DNA from: Deltaproteobacteria bacterium
GTDB taxonomy: Bacteria; Desulfobacterota; GWC2-55-46
Length of the DNA stretch: 64,000 bases
NCBI GenBank assembly: GCA_019912665.1
Contig: JAIOIE010000008.1
Span: forward strand, 248,001 to 312,000
Reading direction: 5' to 3'
In this document: one piece after another, positions 16,580 to 27,755 of the stretch
How the letters are laid out: every line of letters starts with the position of its first letter
How positions within the stretch are numbered: position 1 is the stretch's first letter
Position numbers and translations under genes: made by a program
Notes under the pieces: generated by a model
Seen by the model: only the letters and a program-made list of their open reading frames with translations
What the model was told of the DNA's origin: nothing
Databases searched by the model: none

Positions 16580-19238
16580 TTTCCCCTTCCTCGAGTACAA
16601 CGGGCAGAAGCTCGGCTACCCTGCAGAAAGCAGGAAGCTCGCAGTAGAGGCACGCGCTCTCGTTCCCGGCAGTGCCGCCGTTCGGATCGATTTGGGCGGC
16701 CCCTGCCATGAAATCCCTTGCGAGCCCTTCGAGAGCGGCCTTCCAGAACTCAATGAGCCCTTCCCAGTCCTTTCCTGCCTTTTTTCTGAAAAAGGCGTCG
16801 GTCTCGTACGGCTTTATGCCCGGAAGCCCCTCGTATTTGGAAATACCTACGAACCTCAATTCGCCCGGGACGAGCCTTGCAAAGGAGACACCCGAGAAGT
16901 TCCCTTCGGCGCTATAGATAAGGAGCTGCGGTTCCTTCGGCCTTTCGGTCAGCCAGTCATAGCGGGAGACATTGCCGCTTTTATAGTCGATTACCAGCTC
17001 GCTTCCGTCTGAAAGCTCGTCTATCCTGTCAACCCTGCCCCGGAAGGTCAGGCCGCCTATCTCCATGGTCCTCTCGGCCTCGATTGCCTTTACCCTGAAC
17101 CGGCCTTCACGCTTGAGCTCTACCTCAATCCATCCCCTGAGGAGCGATATTAGCCTTTTCCTCTCAAGCTCGAGGAAGCGGGTACTGAACGGGAGCTGGA
17201 CGCTCGCCTCCTTCATGGCCTCGTCTGCTATGGCCTCGATATAGGCCTCGAGGCCGCCTTCCTCCTTAAGCTCCTTTAGGCGCTCCGAGCCCTCCACCTT
17301 TTCCCAGAAGAGCTTGAGCGCCGCGTGAATAACCCTTCCTCTTGCCTCAGGCTTAAGGCCCGGCTCCACCTCGGGCATCGCCTTTGCCCCGAGCCTGTGG
17401 ATGGCAAAGGCCCTGAAAGGGCAGAGGGACTGGTTCTTCAATATCTGCGTGCCGCCCCGTATGAGCGCCTTCTCCTCTTCGGAGACCGGGAGAGGCTCGT
17501 AGGCGGGCGCGTCTTCGAGCCTTCCACAAAGCCCCCCTGCCACATGGTCTTCGAGCTTCGACGAACAATCCATCTTGAAATCCGTCAGCGGGAAGGAGCT
17601 GAAGAAAGGGCTCACCCTCCGCTCCTTTTCATCGGAAAAGATCGGATAGCTTACTTCGATGAAAGGAGCCGAGCGGACAAGCCTTTCAACCGCGGCCTTC
17701 GCAAACGACAGCTCCCTTTCGCTCGAAGAGCGCGGGAGCCGGTGTTCCCGCTGGACCCAGACCGGTATGAAGGGGTTTGGAGAAGGCTCCCCGGGCAGCA
17801 CGTGCTCGTGGCAGCCCATTATCCAGGCCCTGTCAAAGGACATGCCCGAGGATTCGAGGAGGCCCAGCACCTGGATATTGCACTCCGGGGTCTCGGGCTG
17901 GTGTATCGTGTCCGCGGCAAGGGCAGCGAGCCTTTGGGCGGCTTCGGCCCTTGTGATTCGACCGAGTATGTCGTCGAGGCTTGAAAGTTTTTCGAGTACG
18001 GAGTTCCAGGCCTTGTGGGCCTGGAACTCGCGGCTTGAAAGCTTGATGCCAGATAGCCACCCGGTTTTCCTCAAGAGGTCGGTAAAAGACCTGGCCCAGC
18101 CTGATGGGAGGTCCTTACGACGCGAAGACTTAAGCCATTTTATCCACGCATCAGCCCTTTTTTCGAGATGGACGGCCCCGAAGCGCCTAGCCAATGCCTC
18201 AAGCTCTTCGATATTTACAGCGCCCCTGTTCTCGTTCCTCAGGGCATAGTCGAGCCTCGCGCACGCAACCGAGTCTCCGCCCGTGAAATAAGGAGACCTG
18301 AGCACCCCGCTTATGGAATCGAGCGCCGTTTCTTTCTCGCCTATAAGAAGAATGTCGAGGGCGGACCTTACGAGTAGTTCGCGGTCAAGCGGCTCGCCGA
18401 GCGAGATGTTGAAGGCCTCCCTTTCCCCTGCCCAGGGAAGGACGGACGCCGGCGAAAGCTCTGAGGAGAACTCCTTCAGAATAGCCTCCCTGTACCTTCC
18501 AAGCCCCGGCACTATGAAGCCCAGCCTCATGCCCGGCTTCAAGACCTCCCTGGCCCACCTGGCCGCCTGCTCGGCTTCCTCGTCCTCGCTCTCGTAAGCC
18601 CTTACCCTGACCTCCCCTGGCGCGGAGTCGTCCTCGCCCGGCCAGAAAGAAACCCTGGTCCCTACGGCCTTGAGGGCAAATACGAGCCCGGAATCCGCAG
18701 GGCTCATCTCGTCGAAACCGGCGATTATGACCTCGGCCGGGAGCGCGTGCCCGCCTTTCCTGATAAGACCCGCTACCCTTACGGGTATGGAGGACGGGTC
18801 GAGGAAGCCGAGTCTTTTAAGCTCATTTTCATATGCGGCGGCCCACCTTTTTAGGGCCTTCGCCTCCTCGGTAAGGTATATCTCCTCCGGGAGCGTTATT
18901 CCGTACTCGTTTACAAACCCGTATGCCTCATAGGACTTCCTGACGACCGCCGACCCGAGATTCCCGTTTCCTGGGCCGGAAGCGGAAATGGACCTCTCCC
19001 AGAGCGCAAGCGAGGCCGCGCTGCCCAAAACCGGCCCTTCCCCGCGCTCTTCCCAGAAAGAGGCTGTCCAGGATGAAAACGGCAGCACCTCCGGCGTGGG
19101 CCAGCAAAGGAGCCCCCTTTCGGCCATCTCGCGGTCGAAGGCGGCCCGGAGATGCCTCGAAAGCCTCGAGTTCGCCGTAAGCACTACCGCCCCCTTTTCC
19201 ATGGAGGCTATGAGCCTTTTTACGCGCCCATATTTCAC
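16557..19238 (-). CDS. AddB-like DNA repair nuclease (RecB-family PD-(D/E)XK)
   Basis: This 893-residue partner of the downstream helicase has an N-terminal half resembling an inactive helicase fold. The C-terminal nuclease has RGRVDRIDELSDG then LVIDYKSG. Four cysteines typical of the AddB iron-sulfur staple are present: one in SLCPFRAF before the nuclease and three in CLYCELPAFC at the end. It matches the 'probable DNA repair protein' family found beside UvrD-like helicases rather than classical AddB. Start: a GTG at 19238 lies at the predicted transcription start of a TTGATT/TATATT promoter, so the message may be nearly leaderless. An ATG at 19202 is the alternative. Confidence 0.85.
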   Translation of the reverse strand: MKYGRVKRLIASMEKGAVVLTANSRLSRHLRAAFDREMAERGLLCWPTPEVLPFSSWTASFWEERGEGPVLGSAASLALWERSISASGPGNGNLGSAVVRKSYEAYGFVNEYGITLPEEIYLTEEAKALKRWAAAYENELKRLGFLDPSSIPVRVAGLIRKGGHALPAEVIIAGFDEMSPADSGLVFALKAVGTRVSFWPGEDDSAPGEVRVRAYESEDEEAEQAARWAREVLKPGMRLGFIVPGLGRYREAILKEFSSELSPASVLPWAGEREAFNISLGEPLDRELLVRSALDILLIGEKETALDSISGVLRSPYFTGGDSVACARLDYALRNENRGAVNIEELEALARRFGAVHLEKRADAWIKWLKSSRRKDLPSGWARSFTDLLRKTGWLSGIKLSSREFQAHKAWNSVLEKLSSLDDILGRITRAEAAQRLAALAADTIHQPETPECNIQVLGLLESSGMSFDRAWIMGCHEHVLPGEPSPNPFIPVWVQREHRLPRSSSERELSFAKAAVERLVRSAPFIEVSYPIFSDEKERRVSPFFSSFPLTDFKMDCSSKLEDHVAGGLCGRLEDAPAYEPLPVSEEEKALIRGGTQILKNQSLCPFRAFAIHRLGAKAMPEVEPGLKPEARGRVIHAALKLFWEKVEGSERLKELKEEGGLEAYIEAIADEAMKEASVQLPFSTRFLELERKRLISLLRGWIEVELKREGRFRVKAIEAERTMEIGGLTFRGRVDRIDELSDGSELVIDYKSGNVSRYDWLTERPKEPQLLIYSAEGNFSGVSFARLVPGELRFVGISKYEGLPGIKPYETDAFFRKKAGKDWEGLIEFWKAALEGLARDFMAGAAQIDPNGGTAGNESACLYCELPAFCRVAELLPVVLEEGENERNDDQ

Positions 19239-19245
19239 AGCGGAC

Positions 19246-19273
19246 AATATACTATTAAAAAGCTCCAAATCAA
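19246..19273 (-). promoter_or_regulatory. Promoter of the AddAB-like operon
   Basis: Minus-strand TTGATT (19268-19273), a 16-base spacer and TATATT (19246-19251). Transcription would begin at about 19239, at or next to the GTG start codon. Confidence 0.5.
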
Positions 19274-19308
19274 AACCGAATCAGCCCGCGCAATATCCAG
19301 CATTTGTA

Positions 19309-19337
19309 TTGACACCACCGGCCCCTTGTGTTAAAAA
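19309..19337 (+). promoter_or_regulatory. Promoter of tRNA-His
   Basis: TTGACA (19309-19314), a 17-base spacer and TAAAAA (19332-19337), about 36 bases before the mature tRNA. Confidence 0.6.
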
Positions 19338-19372
19338 TTTTAGATAACCTTCCTTTTATCAGCAGTATCCAT

Positions 19373-19449
19373 GGTGGACGTGGCTCAACGGTTAGAGCAC
19401 TGGACTGTGACTCCGGGGGTTGGGGGTTCGAATCCCCTCGTCCACCCCA
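19373..19449 (+). tRNA. tRNA-His (anticodon GTG)
   Basis: A complete cloverleaf. The acceptor stem is GTGGACG/CGTCCAC, and the extra G at -1 (19373) pairs with discriminator C73, the hallmark of tRNA-His. The D arm carries GCTCAACGGTTAGAGC, the anticodon stem is CTGGA/TCCGG around a CTGTGAC loop (GTG anticodon), and the T arm has GGGGGTTCGAATCCCC. The CCA end is encoded. It stands alone between the AddAB-like operon and gyrB. Confidence 0.97.
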
Positions 19450-19596
19450 GTTTTTTCCTGAAATTCCCTGTATTTTTCACTTGTTTTCCAGCCTGTCCAG
19501 CACGGAGCGCCCCCTCTTTTTTCTGGAAAAAAAGCCCCTTTCCGTGGTAAAATCAGGGTTTGAATTTCCGCCCTTGATTATACTCCCGGGCTTTAG

Positions 19597-22074
<2,478 letters not shown>

Positions 22075-22110
22075 GCTGAATCATAAAAGGCTGCTAAAAA
22101 GGACTCTCCC

Positions 22111-22944
22111 GTGAACAGCAAGAAGGCGCAAAGGATAGGGCTCTATATAGACGTCGCCAACATCACCCGTAACGGCGGCTACGGCATGCGGTTCGACGTG
22201 CTCCGTGACTTCGCGTGCAGGGACAACGGCGAGCCAATAAGGCTCAACGCCTATGTAGCCTATGACGAAGAGCGTGCAAGGACCGACTCCGACTACAGGG
22301 AACGGACCTTCAACTTTCATTCGACATTAAGAGACTACGGCTACAAGGTAATAGAGAAGACGGTAGCGTGGTACACGGACGAGGCCGGGAACCGCTTCGG
22401 CAAGGCCAACGCCGACCTCGACATGGCCGTTGACGCGCTCCTTCAATCCGAGAACCTCGACAAGGTCATGATGGCGACCGGCGACGGCGACTTCATCCAG
22501 GTCGTCCGTGCGCTGCAGAACAGGGGCTGCAGGGTGGAGGCGGTCGCCTTCCAGAACGTCTCATCCAACCTCCGGAGGGAGGTGGACCTTTTCATGTCGG
22601 GCTATCTAATCCCCAATTTGCTTCCCATACAGGACTCGGAAACCAGGAAAAACTGGGGCGACGTCGGCTCCCGGGTAAGGGGCATCTGTTACACCTACAA
22701 CCGCTCCAAGAACTTCGGCTTCATGAGGTACTTATCCAAGATAGGCCCAGGCCTCTGGATAACGGACACCAGGAGGGCCGATTCGCCCTATGGCACCGCT
22801 TTCGCTCACGAGTCGGGCTTCGCCCCGGGGACCGAGATAAACCTCCTCCCGAGCAGGGACATGATCTTCGAATTCGACCTAGTGCAGGGCGAAAAGGGGA
22901 TGCAGGCCTCTAATATCGTAAAGATACACCCTTCCGGCTACTGA
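22111..22944 (+). CDS. NYN-domain ribonuclease-like protein with C-terminal cold-shock-like domain
   Basis: The 277-residue protein's N-terminal NYN/LabA (DUF88) domain has the acidic residues expected of a PIN-like metal-dependent nuclease: D in GLYIDVANI, NADLDMAVDAL and ATGDGDFIQVV. After about residue 185 comes a stretch like a cold-shock/OB domain (VRGICYTYNRSKNFGFMRY), in which KNFGFMRY resembles the RNP-1 RNA-binding motif. It is probably cytoplasmic and acts on RNA. The start is GTG, with no strong ribosome binding site. It lies 36 bases after gyrB and may be read through from it; a strong terminator follows. Confidence 0.8.
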   Translation: MNSKKAQRIGLYIDVANITRNGGYGMRFDVLRDFACRDNGEPIRLNAYVAYDEERARTDSDYRERTFNFHSTLRDYGYKVIEKTVAWYTDEAGNRFGKANADLDMAVDALLQSENLDKVMMATGDGDFIQVVRALQNRGCRVEAVAFQNVSSNLRREVDLFMSGYLIPNLLPIQDSETRKNWGDVGSRVRGICYTYNRSKNFGFMRYLSKIGPGLWITDTRRADSPYGTAFAHESGFAPGTEINLLPSRDMIFEFDLVQGEKGMQASNIVKIHPSGY

Positions 22945-22979
22945 TTGCCCGAGGCCCCTGATCGAATCTGCAACACAAT

Positions 22980-23009
22980 AAAAAAGCCCTTCGTCCGAAG
23001 GGCTTTTTT
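22980..23009. terminator. Bidirectional intrinsic terminator
   Basis: AAAAAAGCCCTTCG and CGAAGGGCTTTTTT form a perfect 14-base stem with a two-base centre. It lies between the convergent NYN gene and tatC and can serve both. Confidence 0.9.
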
Positions 23010-23031
23010 ATTTGCTTGCGGGAGTTTTTTT

Positions 23032-23799
23032 TCACTCTCCTTCCGCACCATCCGGCTGAGCTTCTGCCTCCTTCTTTTTCCCGAAAAGCCATGCCACGAT
23101 TATGCCGATGCCATAGAGGACCGCGAGAGGCCCTGCCATGAGCATCTGGTTGAATATGTCGGGGGTGGGGGTTATTACCGCCGAGGCGATCAATATGAGC
23201 ACGAGCGCGTATCTCCACCAGCCCACGAGCTGGCGGGCAGAGACCAACCCGAGCCTTGAAAGTACTAGTATGGCGAGCGGGAGCTGGAATACGAGCCCGA
23301 ATGCCACGAGGAGCCTCGTGGCTATCGAGAAGTACTGACCCATGGAGAGAAAGGGCTTCAGGCCCTCGGTAGAGTAGCTAAGGAGGTACTTGAACCCGAA
23401 CGGGAAGACGACCCCGAAGGCGAAGGCCGCGCCCCCGGCAAAAAGGACGACCGAAAAGAAGACCGTGAAAATAAACCAGCGCCTCTCGCTCCTGTACAGC
23501 CCCGGCGCGATAAAGGCCCAGGTCTGATAAAGGACGACCGGGCTCGCGGTTATGATCCCTCCAAGGAGCGCGACTTTGAGATATATGAAGAACGGCTCCA
23601 CTACCCCCGTAAAGACCATGAAGTCCTGCCCCTCGGGAAGGGCTCGGATAAGCGGCGAGGCCAGAAACCAGTAGAGCCTCTCGGAAAAGTAATAGCAGGC
23701 GAGGAAACCGGCCGCGACGGCCGCAACCGAATAGATGAGCCTGCGCCTGAGCTCCCCGAGGTGCTCGGTAAACGACATCCTCCCGTCTTCCGGCGTCAT
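23032..23799 (-). CDS. tatC: Sec-independent protein translocase TatC
   Basis: Integral membrane receptor of the twin-arginine pathway, which binds signal peptides of folded proteins. 255 residues with six helices. Family motifs: MSFTEHLGELRRRLIYS at the N-terminus, the periplasmic loop PLIRALPEG, the Glu in GVVEPFF and FAFGVVFPFGFKYLL. The tail is charged (KKKEAEAQPDGAEGE). The ATG overlaps the upstream tatA/B stop (ATGA), and the pair forms a minimal two-gene Tat system with no separate second TatA/TatB here. Confidence 0.96.
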   Translation of the reverse strand: MTPEDGRMSFTEHLGELRRRLIYSVAAVAAGFLACYYFSERLYWFLASPLIRALPEGQDFMVFTGVVEPFFIYLKVALLGGIITASPVVLYQTWAFIAPGLYRSERRWFIFTVFFSVVLFAGGAAFAFGVVFPFGFKYLLSYSTEGLKPFLSMGQYFSIATRLLVAFGLVFQLPLAILVLSRLGLVSARQLVGWWRYALVLILIASAVITPTPDIFNQMLMAGPLAVLYGIGIIVAWLFGKKKEAEAQPDGAEGE

Positions 23800-24047
23800 G
23801 CCTCTTCCTTATCCTTCCCCGGCACGGGCTTGATACCTGGCTCCGGGGCCTGTGCCTTTTCCGGCCCTTTTACGCGGGTTTCTGCGGCAGCCTCCCTGAA
23901 GCTCTTCTTGACCTCTTCACCGGCCTTCATGAACTCGGTATACGCCTTCCCGAGCGTCTTTGCCATGGCCGGGAGCTTTTCCGGGCCGAGGGCTATCAAG
24001 GCCGCGATGAGGACCAGTATCAGTTCGCCTATGCCTATCCCGAACAT
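23796..24047 (-). CDS. tatA: Twin-arginine translocase TatA/TatB subunit
   Basis: An 83-residue protein with one N-terminal helix (IGIGELILVLIAALIALGPEKLP), an amphipathic helix (AMAKTLGKAYTEFMKAGEEVKKSF) and an acidic-basic tail. The GPEKLP hinge and Glu-8 lean towards TatB, but a single protein may perform both roles. It forms the pore or adaptor of the Tat complex with TatC. It is coupled to tatC by a 4-base overlap and lies 4 bases after usp. Confidence 0.92.
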   Translation of the reverse strand: MFGIGIGELILVLIAALIALGPEKLPAMAKTLGKAYTEFMKAGEEVKKSFREAAAETRVKGPEKAQAPEPGIKPVPGKDKEEA

Positions 24048-24051
24048 CCCA

Positions 24052-24516
24052 TTACCTCGGCGGCGGCACCACGAGCACCGGGCACGGCGATTTCCTCATC
24101 ACGCGCTCGGTGGTGCTCCCGAATATGACCCTGTCCACGCGCGCCTTGCCGAAGGTGCCCATGACCACGATGTCCGGGTCGACAGCCTTCACCTGCTTGA
24201 GTATTTCCTTGTAGGGCTCGCCTTCGAGGAGGTCGGTCTCGACGTCCGGGAACCCCTTGAACCTCGTCTCCACGAATTTCCTGAGCATGTCCCTGGCGCT
24301 CGCCCTCATTTCCTCGTCGAGCTTTTCGAATGGAAGGTGCGGGAGGTAGAAGCCCCTTGCCTCGCGGCTCGTCTCCATTACGTGGACCACCCGGAGCCTG
24401 GCTCTGTATTTCTCTGCGAGCGAAAGGGCGTATCCCGCGGCGTGTATCGAGGCCCCCGAGAAGTCTGTAGGGAAGAGTATCACCCGTATCCGGGGCTTTT
24501 TAGTTTTGGGCGGCAT
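24052..24516 (-). CDS. Universal stress protein UspA family
   Basis: Single Usp domain of 154 residues: RVILFPTDFSGAS at the N-terminus and the ATP-binding pattern G-2X-G-9X-G-S/T in GTFGKARVDRVIFGSTTERV, then PCPVLVV at the end. It is probably an ATP-binding cytoplasmic stress protein. The start at 24516 (MPPKTKK) is chosen for the AAAGGAG just before it; the frame is open 10 codons further. It leads the tat genes, with 4 bases to tatA, which is an unusual pairing. Confidence 0.9.
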   Translation of the reverse strand: MPPKTKKPRIRVILFPTDFSGASIHAAGYALSLAEKYRARLRVVHVMETSREARGFYLPHLPFEKLDEEMRASARDMLRKFVETRFKGFPDVETDLLEGEPYKEILKQVKAVDPDIVVMGTFGKARVDRVIFGSTTERVMRKSPCPVLVVPPPR

Positions 24517-24571
24517 GGGGCTCCTTTCTCCGGAAATGCAACTCACCGCTGAAATCCCGTTCTTTTTCAGT

Positions 24572-24600
24572 ATCTTATATTAAGAACACCGTGTTTTCAA
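24572..24600 (-). promoter_or_regulatory. Promoter of usp-tatA-tatC
   Basis: Minus-strand TTGAAA (24595-24600), a 17-base spacer and TAAGAT (24572-24577), about 55 bases before the usp ATG. Confidence 0.5.
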
Positions 24601-24617
24601 TAGCATTCGGGCAGAGA

Positions 24618-25772
24618 TCAGAGGCTAAGTCCGTTTATCCGCTCAAGGACCCTCTCCCTTATCGCGGCAGGCTTCGGAAGCTCCTCCGTCACTTCCCCTT
24701 CCCTCAGAAACGGCTTAAGGAGCATCTCGAACTCGCCCCCGCACGCGCATTTTGCCTGCTCGCCAAGCGGGAATACCGCCCTCCTTCCGCATGCAATGCA
24801 CCTCCCGACTTCCTTGGCGCCCGACCACTTGCCCCTTTTGGCGGCAGGCTCCCCGTCGATCTCCATTATGTCCATGGCGAAGTCCACCACAGGGGCATTG
24901 CTTATGGCGGTCCCGACCCCGAAGGCGTCGACGAGCGGCTTAAGATTTGAGACCTCATCCTCGTCCAATCCGCCCGAGACGAATATGCGGACGTCTTTAA
25001 AGCCGCGGAGGTCAAGTTCCCACCTCACCTCTTCGCAAATCCTCAAGAAATCGCCGCGCCTCGATGCGGGCGTATCCAGGCGGACGGCATGGAGGCGCCC
25101 GCCCATGCCCTCGGCACACCGGATAGACTCGAACTTCTCGTCGTTGAAGGTATCGACCAGCGCCACCCTCTTTACCTTCGGGTCCACAACCTCATCAAAG
25201 GCCTTAACTGCCTCGACCGTGTCCCCGAGGACGAGTATGAGCGAGTGCGGCATGGTGCCCATCGGGTCCATATCCAGGAGCTCGGCGCTCACGATGACGG
25301 CAACCCCGTCGCAGCCGCCGACGTAAGCGGCCCTCTCTATCATGGGCGCTACGGCCGGGTGCATCCTCCGGGCGCCGAAGCTCACGATGGTCCTCTCGCC
25401 CGCCGCTATCCTTATGCGAGCGGATTTCGTGGCCACTCCCGTAGCCTGGCAGATAAGCCCCAGGAGCGCGGTCTCGAAGACGCAGAACTCCTGGTATCTC
25501 CCCTCTATTTCCATTACAGGCTCCCAGGGGAGGAATACTTCTCCCTCCCGCATGCACCTCAGGTTCACTTTTTTCCCTTTCATGAGGTGCGCCACTTCCT
25601 CCACCCCGGCGAGCACGCCCCACCCGTACAGGTCCGGGAGCTTTTTCGCAAAGAACTCGGCCCTTACGCGCTTGTCGACGCCCTTCGCCTTCAGTATCTC
25701 AAGCGTCCTCGCGAAGTATATATCAGTTACCCTTCCGCTCCTTATGTCCTCCGGGTCGGAGATATGGAACAT
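24618..25772 (-). CDS. pncB: Nicotinate phosphoribosyltransferase
   Basis: Converts nicotinate and PRPP to nicotinate mononucleotide in NAD salvage. The 384 residues show GRVTDIYFARTLEIL, IVSFGARRMHPAVAPMIERAAYVGGCDGVA, ALVDTFNDEKFE, VRLDT and IFVSGGLDEDEV with GVGT. This is the type II PRTase barrel pattern of the shorter archaeal-like enzymes. A zinc-ribbon-like C-terminal segment (CIACGRR then CACGGEF) is typical of that subgroup. It lies 9 bases upstream of nothing obvious and 9 bases after the rhomboid gene, so the two are probably co-transcribed. The product NaMN is also the ribose-phosphate donor for the B12 lower ligand, though this gene is far from the cob operon. Confidence 0.92.
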   Translation of the reverse strand: MFHISDPEDIRSGRVTDIYFARTLEILKAKGVDKRVRAEFFAKKLPDLYGWGVLAGVEEVAHLMKGKKVNLRCMREGEVFLPWEPVMEIEGRYQEFCVFETALLGLICQATGVATKSARIRIAAGERTIVSFGARRMHPAVAPMIERAAYVGGCDGVAVIVSAELLDMDPMGTMPHSLILVLGDTVEAVKAFDEVVDPKVKRVALVDTFNDEKFESIRCAEGMGGRLHAVRLDTPASRRGDFLRICEEVRWELDLRGFKDVRIFVSGGLDEDEVSNLKPLVDAFGVGTAISNAPVVDFAMDIMEIDGEPAAKRGKWSGAKEVGRCIACGRRAVFPLGEQAKCACGGEFEMLLKPFLREGEVTEELPKPAAIRERVLERINGLSL

Positions 25773-25781
25773 TCGGCCTCC

Positions 25782-26456
25782 TTACTGGTATCTGACCCGC
25801 CGGAACGCCTTGTACATGAGCGCTACAGCGGCCCCGGCAACGAAGCCGCCTATGTGTGCGAACCAGGCGACACCCGCCCCTGCGGACAGGCCCGAGCTCA
25901 ATATTTGAAAAAGGAACCAGAAGCCCAGGAACGCCACGGCCGGGAGCCTAGCCATGCTTATGAAGAGCGGAAGGATTACGAGGGTCTGCACCTGCGCTCT
26001 CGGGAACAGCATGAAATAAGCGCCCAGGACCCCGGCTATGGCGCCGCTCGCGCCTACCATGGGCACGATCGACCCCGGCTCGATGAGGATGTGGACCATG
26101 CTCGCGGCAATGCCGGCCGAGAGATAGAAGAAAAGGAACCTGAAATGGCCGAACCTGTCCTCGACGTTGTCGCCGAATATCCAGAGGAATAGCATGTTCC
26201 CTCCGAGGTGGAGGAGCCCTCCGTGGACGAACATGGCCGTAAGAAGGGTTAGCTCTACCGGGAGGACGTCTACGGGCCTTACCTCGGCCATGCTCGTTAA
26301 CTCGGCGGGTATGGCGGCGGTCGCGTATATGAAACGTTCGAGCCCGTTTACGTCGAGGGTAAGCTGGTAGATGAAGACCGCCACGTTCAGGATAAGGAGC
26401 GAGACGGTAACGTACGGGTAAGTCCTCGATGGTATGTCGTCCCTGATAGGTATCAT
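25782..26456 (-). CDS. Rhomboid-family intramembrane serine protease
   Basis: This 224-residue protein has six or seven helices. It carries the rhomboid catalytic Ser in GASGAIAGVLGAY and catalytic His in AHIGGFVAGA, plus the structural HGGLLHLGGNMLFLWIFG motif (H-x6-N). It cleaves membrane-spanning substrates in the inner membrane. The ATG overlaps the upstream lipoprotein stop (ATGA), and nicotinate phosphoribosyltransferase follows after 9 bases. Confidence 0.93.
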   Translation of the reverse strand: MIPIRDDIPSRTYPYVTVSLLILNVAVFIYQLTLDVNGLERFIYATAAIPAELTSMAEVRPVDVLPVELTLLTAMFVHGGLLHLGGNMLFLWIFGDNVEDRFGHFRFLFFYLSAGIAASMVHILIEPGSIVPMVGASGAIAGVLGAYFMLFPRAQVQTLVILPLFISMARLPAVAFLGFWFLFQILSSGLSAGAGVAWFAHIGGFVAGAAVALMYKAFRRVRYQ

Positions 26457-26941
26457 GACGGGGGACCAGAACCGGGCTGGACCTGGAATTCATTTCCCCT
26501 GGCAAAGCCCATTAGAGCTATTTCGGCCTGGTATATTATCTCGAAGGCCGTATTCTTGTCCTTGAACACGAACCCTCTCTTAGCATTCACGGACATCCTT
26601 GTCAAGGTCGGGGTGAGCCTTTCAAGGGTAATATAAATGGTATGCACCCTCGTCGTTGCCGTTATCTCCGTCATGTTGTGTTTCCTTTCGCGCCTTATGA
26701 CCTTGAGGGCCATCCATCTCGAGGCTTCGAGGGTTGCGCGCTCGACCTCCTCTATGGGGCTCGTTATAGTCCTGTAGGCGATGTTCGTGAGCGTGTACGA
26801 GATGCCGCCGCCCGCGCCGGCCAGGACCGCCGGGAGCGCGGCCGGCAGAAGCGGCGCAACGGGCACGGCCGCGCACCCGTTCATGAGCACGGCAAATGCC
26901 GCCGCCATCATCATGCATATCCCGGGAACCTTGCCCCTCAT
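26453..26941 (-). CDS. DUF3568-like lipoprotein
   Basis: A 162-residue protein starting with a signal peptide (MRGKVPGICMMMAAAFAVL) and a lipobox-like MNGC, followed by a Pro/Ala/Gly-rich stretch. The domain has ITSPIEEVERATLEASRWMALKV, then strands IYITLERLTPTLTRMSV and a final NTAFEIIYQAEIAL. This matches the DUF3568 lipoproteins common in deltaproteobacteria; the function is unknown. The start at 26941 fits the signal peptide and AAAGGGG upstream. The longer open frame lacks a signal sequence. Confidence 0.75.
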   Translation of the reverse strand: MRGKVPGICMMMAAAFAVLMNGCAAVPVAPLLPAALPAVLAGAGGGISYTLTNIAYRTITSPIEEVERATLEASRWMALKVIRRERKHNMTEITATTRVHTIYITLERLTPTLTRMSVNAKRGFVFKDKNTAFEIIYQAEIALMGFARGNEFQVQPGSGPPS

Positions 26942-26986
26942 GGCCGCCCCTTTCCGCGCCCGGCTGGCGTTAAGCCCTGATTCATT

Positions 26987-26995
26987 ATTATACCA
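26987..26995 (-). promoter_or_regulatory. Extended -10 promoter of the lipoprotein-rhomboid-pncB operon
   Basis: On the minus strand TGG-TATAAT (26987-26995), an extended -10 with a perfect TATAAT, about 45 bases before the lipoprotein ATG. No good -35 is seen, as is common for extended -10 promoters. Confidence 0.5.
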
Positions 26996-27049
26996 GCGAT
27001 ACCAGCGGCAAGGGCAAAAAGCGCGTCTCTTCGGTTCGCCGCCGTCCGA

Positions 27050-27077
27050 TTGACAGCCTTCCGTAATCTGATAACCT
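27050..27077 (+). promoter_or_regulatory. Promoter of the nitroreductase-tpx-pirin genes
   Basis: TTGACA (27050-27055), a 16-base spacer and TAACCT (27072-27077), about 35 bases before the nitroreductase ATG. The -35 is perfect, the -10 weak. Confidence 0.4.
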
Positions 27078-27112
27078 TTAGGTAGGCCCGCCAGGGCCAT
27101 AAGGAGGGCAGG

Positions 27113-27748
27113 ATGGATACGATACAGGCCATCAAGGAAAGGCGCTCCATCAACTTCTTCGACCCGTCAAAGGAACTTGCAGAGAGCACCGTCAGGGAAC
27201 TCCTCAGCCTCTCTAACCTCGCGCCGTCCTCATTCGACCTACAGCCGTGGAGGGTGGTCGTGGTCACGGACCCGGAAAGGAAAAAGACCCTCAGGGCCTG
27301 CGCCATGAACCAGCAGAAGGTGGAAGAGGCCCCCGCCGTCTTGATAATCGTAGCGGACCCTTCCGGCGTAGAGGAGAACATGGACAGGGTCCTTGAAAGC
27401 TGGCAGGCGCTCGGGTACATGAGGGCCGAAATGCGGGGCGCGTACGCGGACATGATAAAGAGCCTGTACGGAGCCAGGGACAGCCTCACGCGAAAGTTAT
27501 TCGCCGCAAAAAACGCATCCCTCTTCGCCATGACCCTGATGATAGCCGCAAAGGGCATGGGCCTTGAAAGCCATCCGATGGACGGCATCGACGAGGCCTG
27601 CATAAAAAGGGAATTCAAAATACCAGAGGACATGATAATCCCCATGCTCATAGCCGTAGGGACTCTCAAGCCCGGCGGGAGCCTACTTCCGCGGGCATTC
27701 AGGCGCGAGCTCGACGAGTTCGTATCCTTCCAAACATACCGAAAGTGA
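27113..27748 (+). CDS. Nitroreductase family protein (FMN)
   Basis: The 211-residue FMN-dependent oxidoreductase has FMN-phosphate binding KERRSINFF near the N-terminus, the LAPSSFDLQPWRVVVVTD segment, and C-terminal MTLMIAAKGMGLESHPMDG. It probably reduces nitroaromatics or quinones with NAD(P)H in the cytoplasm. AAGGAGG precedes the ATG. It is followed after 7 bases by tpx, so a detoxification role is suggested by context. Confidence 0.88.
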   Translation: MDTIQAIKERRSINFFDPSKELAESTVRELLSLSNLAPSSFDLQPWRVVVVTDPERKKTLRACAMNQQKVEEAPAVLIIVADPSGVEENMDRVLESWQALGYMRAEMRGAYADMIKSLYGARDSLTRKLFAAKNASLFAMTLMIAAKGMGLESHPMDGIDEACIKREFKIPEDMIIPMLIAVGTLKPGGSLLPRAFRRELDEFVSFQTYRK

Positions 27749-27755
27749 GGTAGCC

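Noticed and set aside
22083-22110. Fragment resembling a family B MITE end (GGCTGCTAAAAAGG)
   Set aside because: Only about 14 bases match and there is no second end nearby, so chance cannot be excluded.
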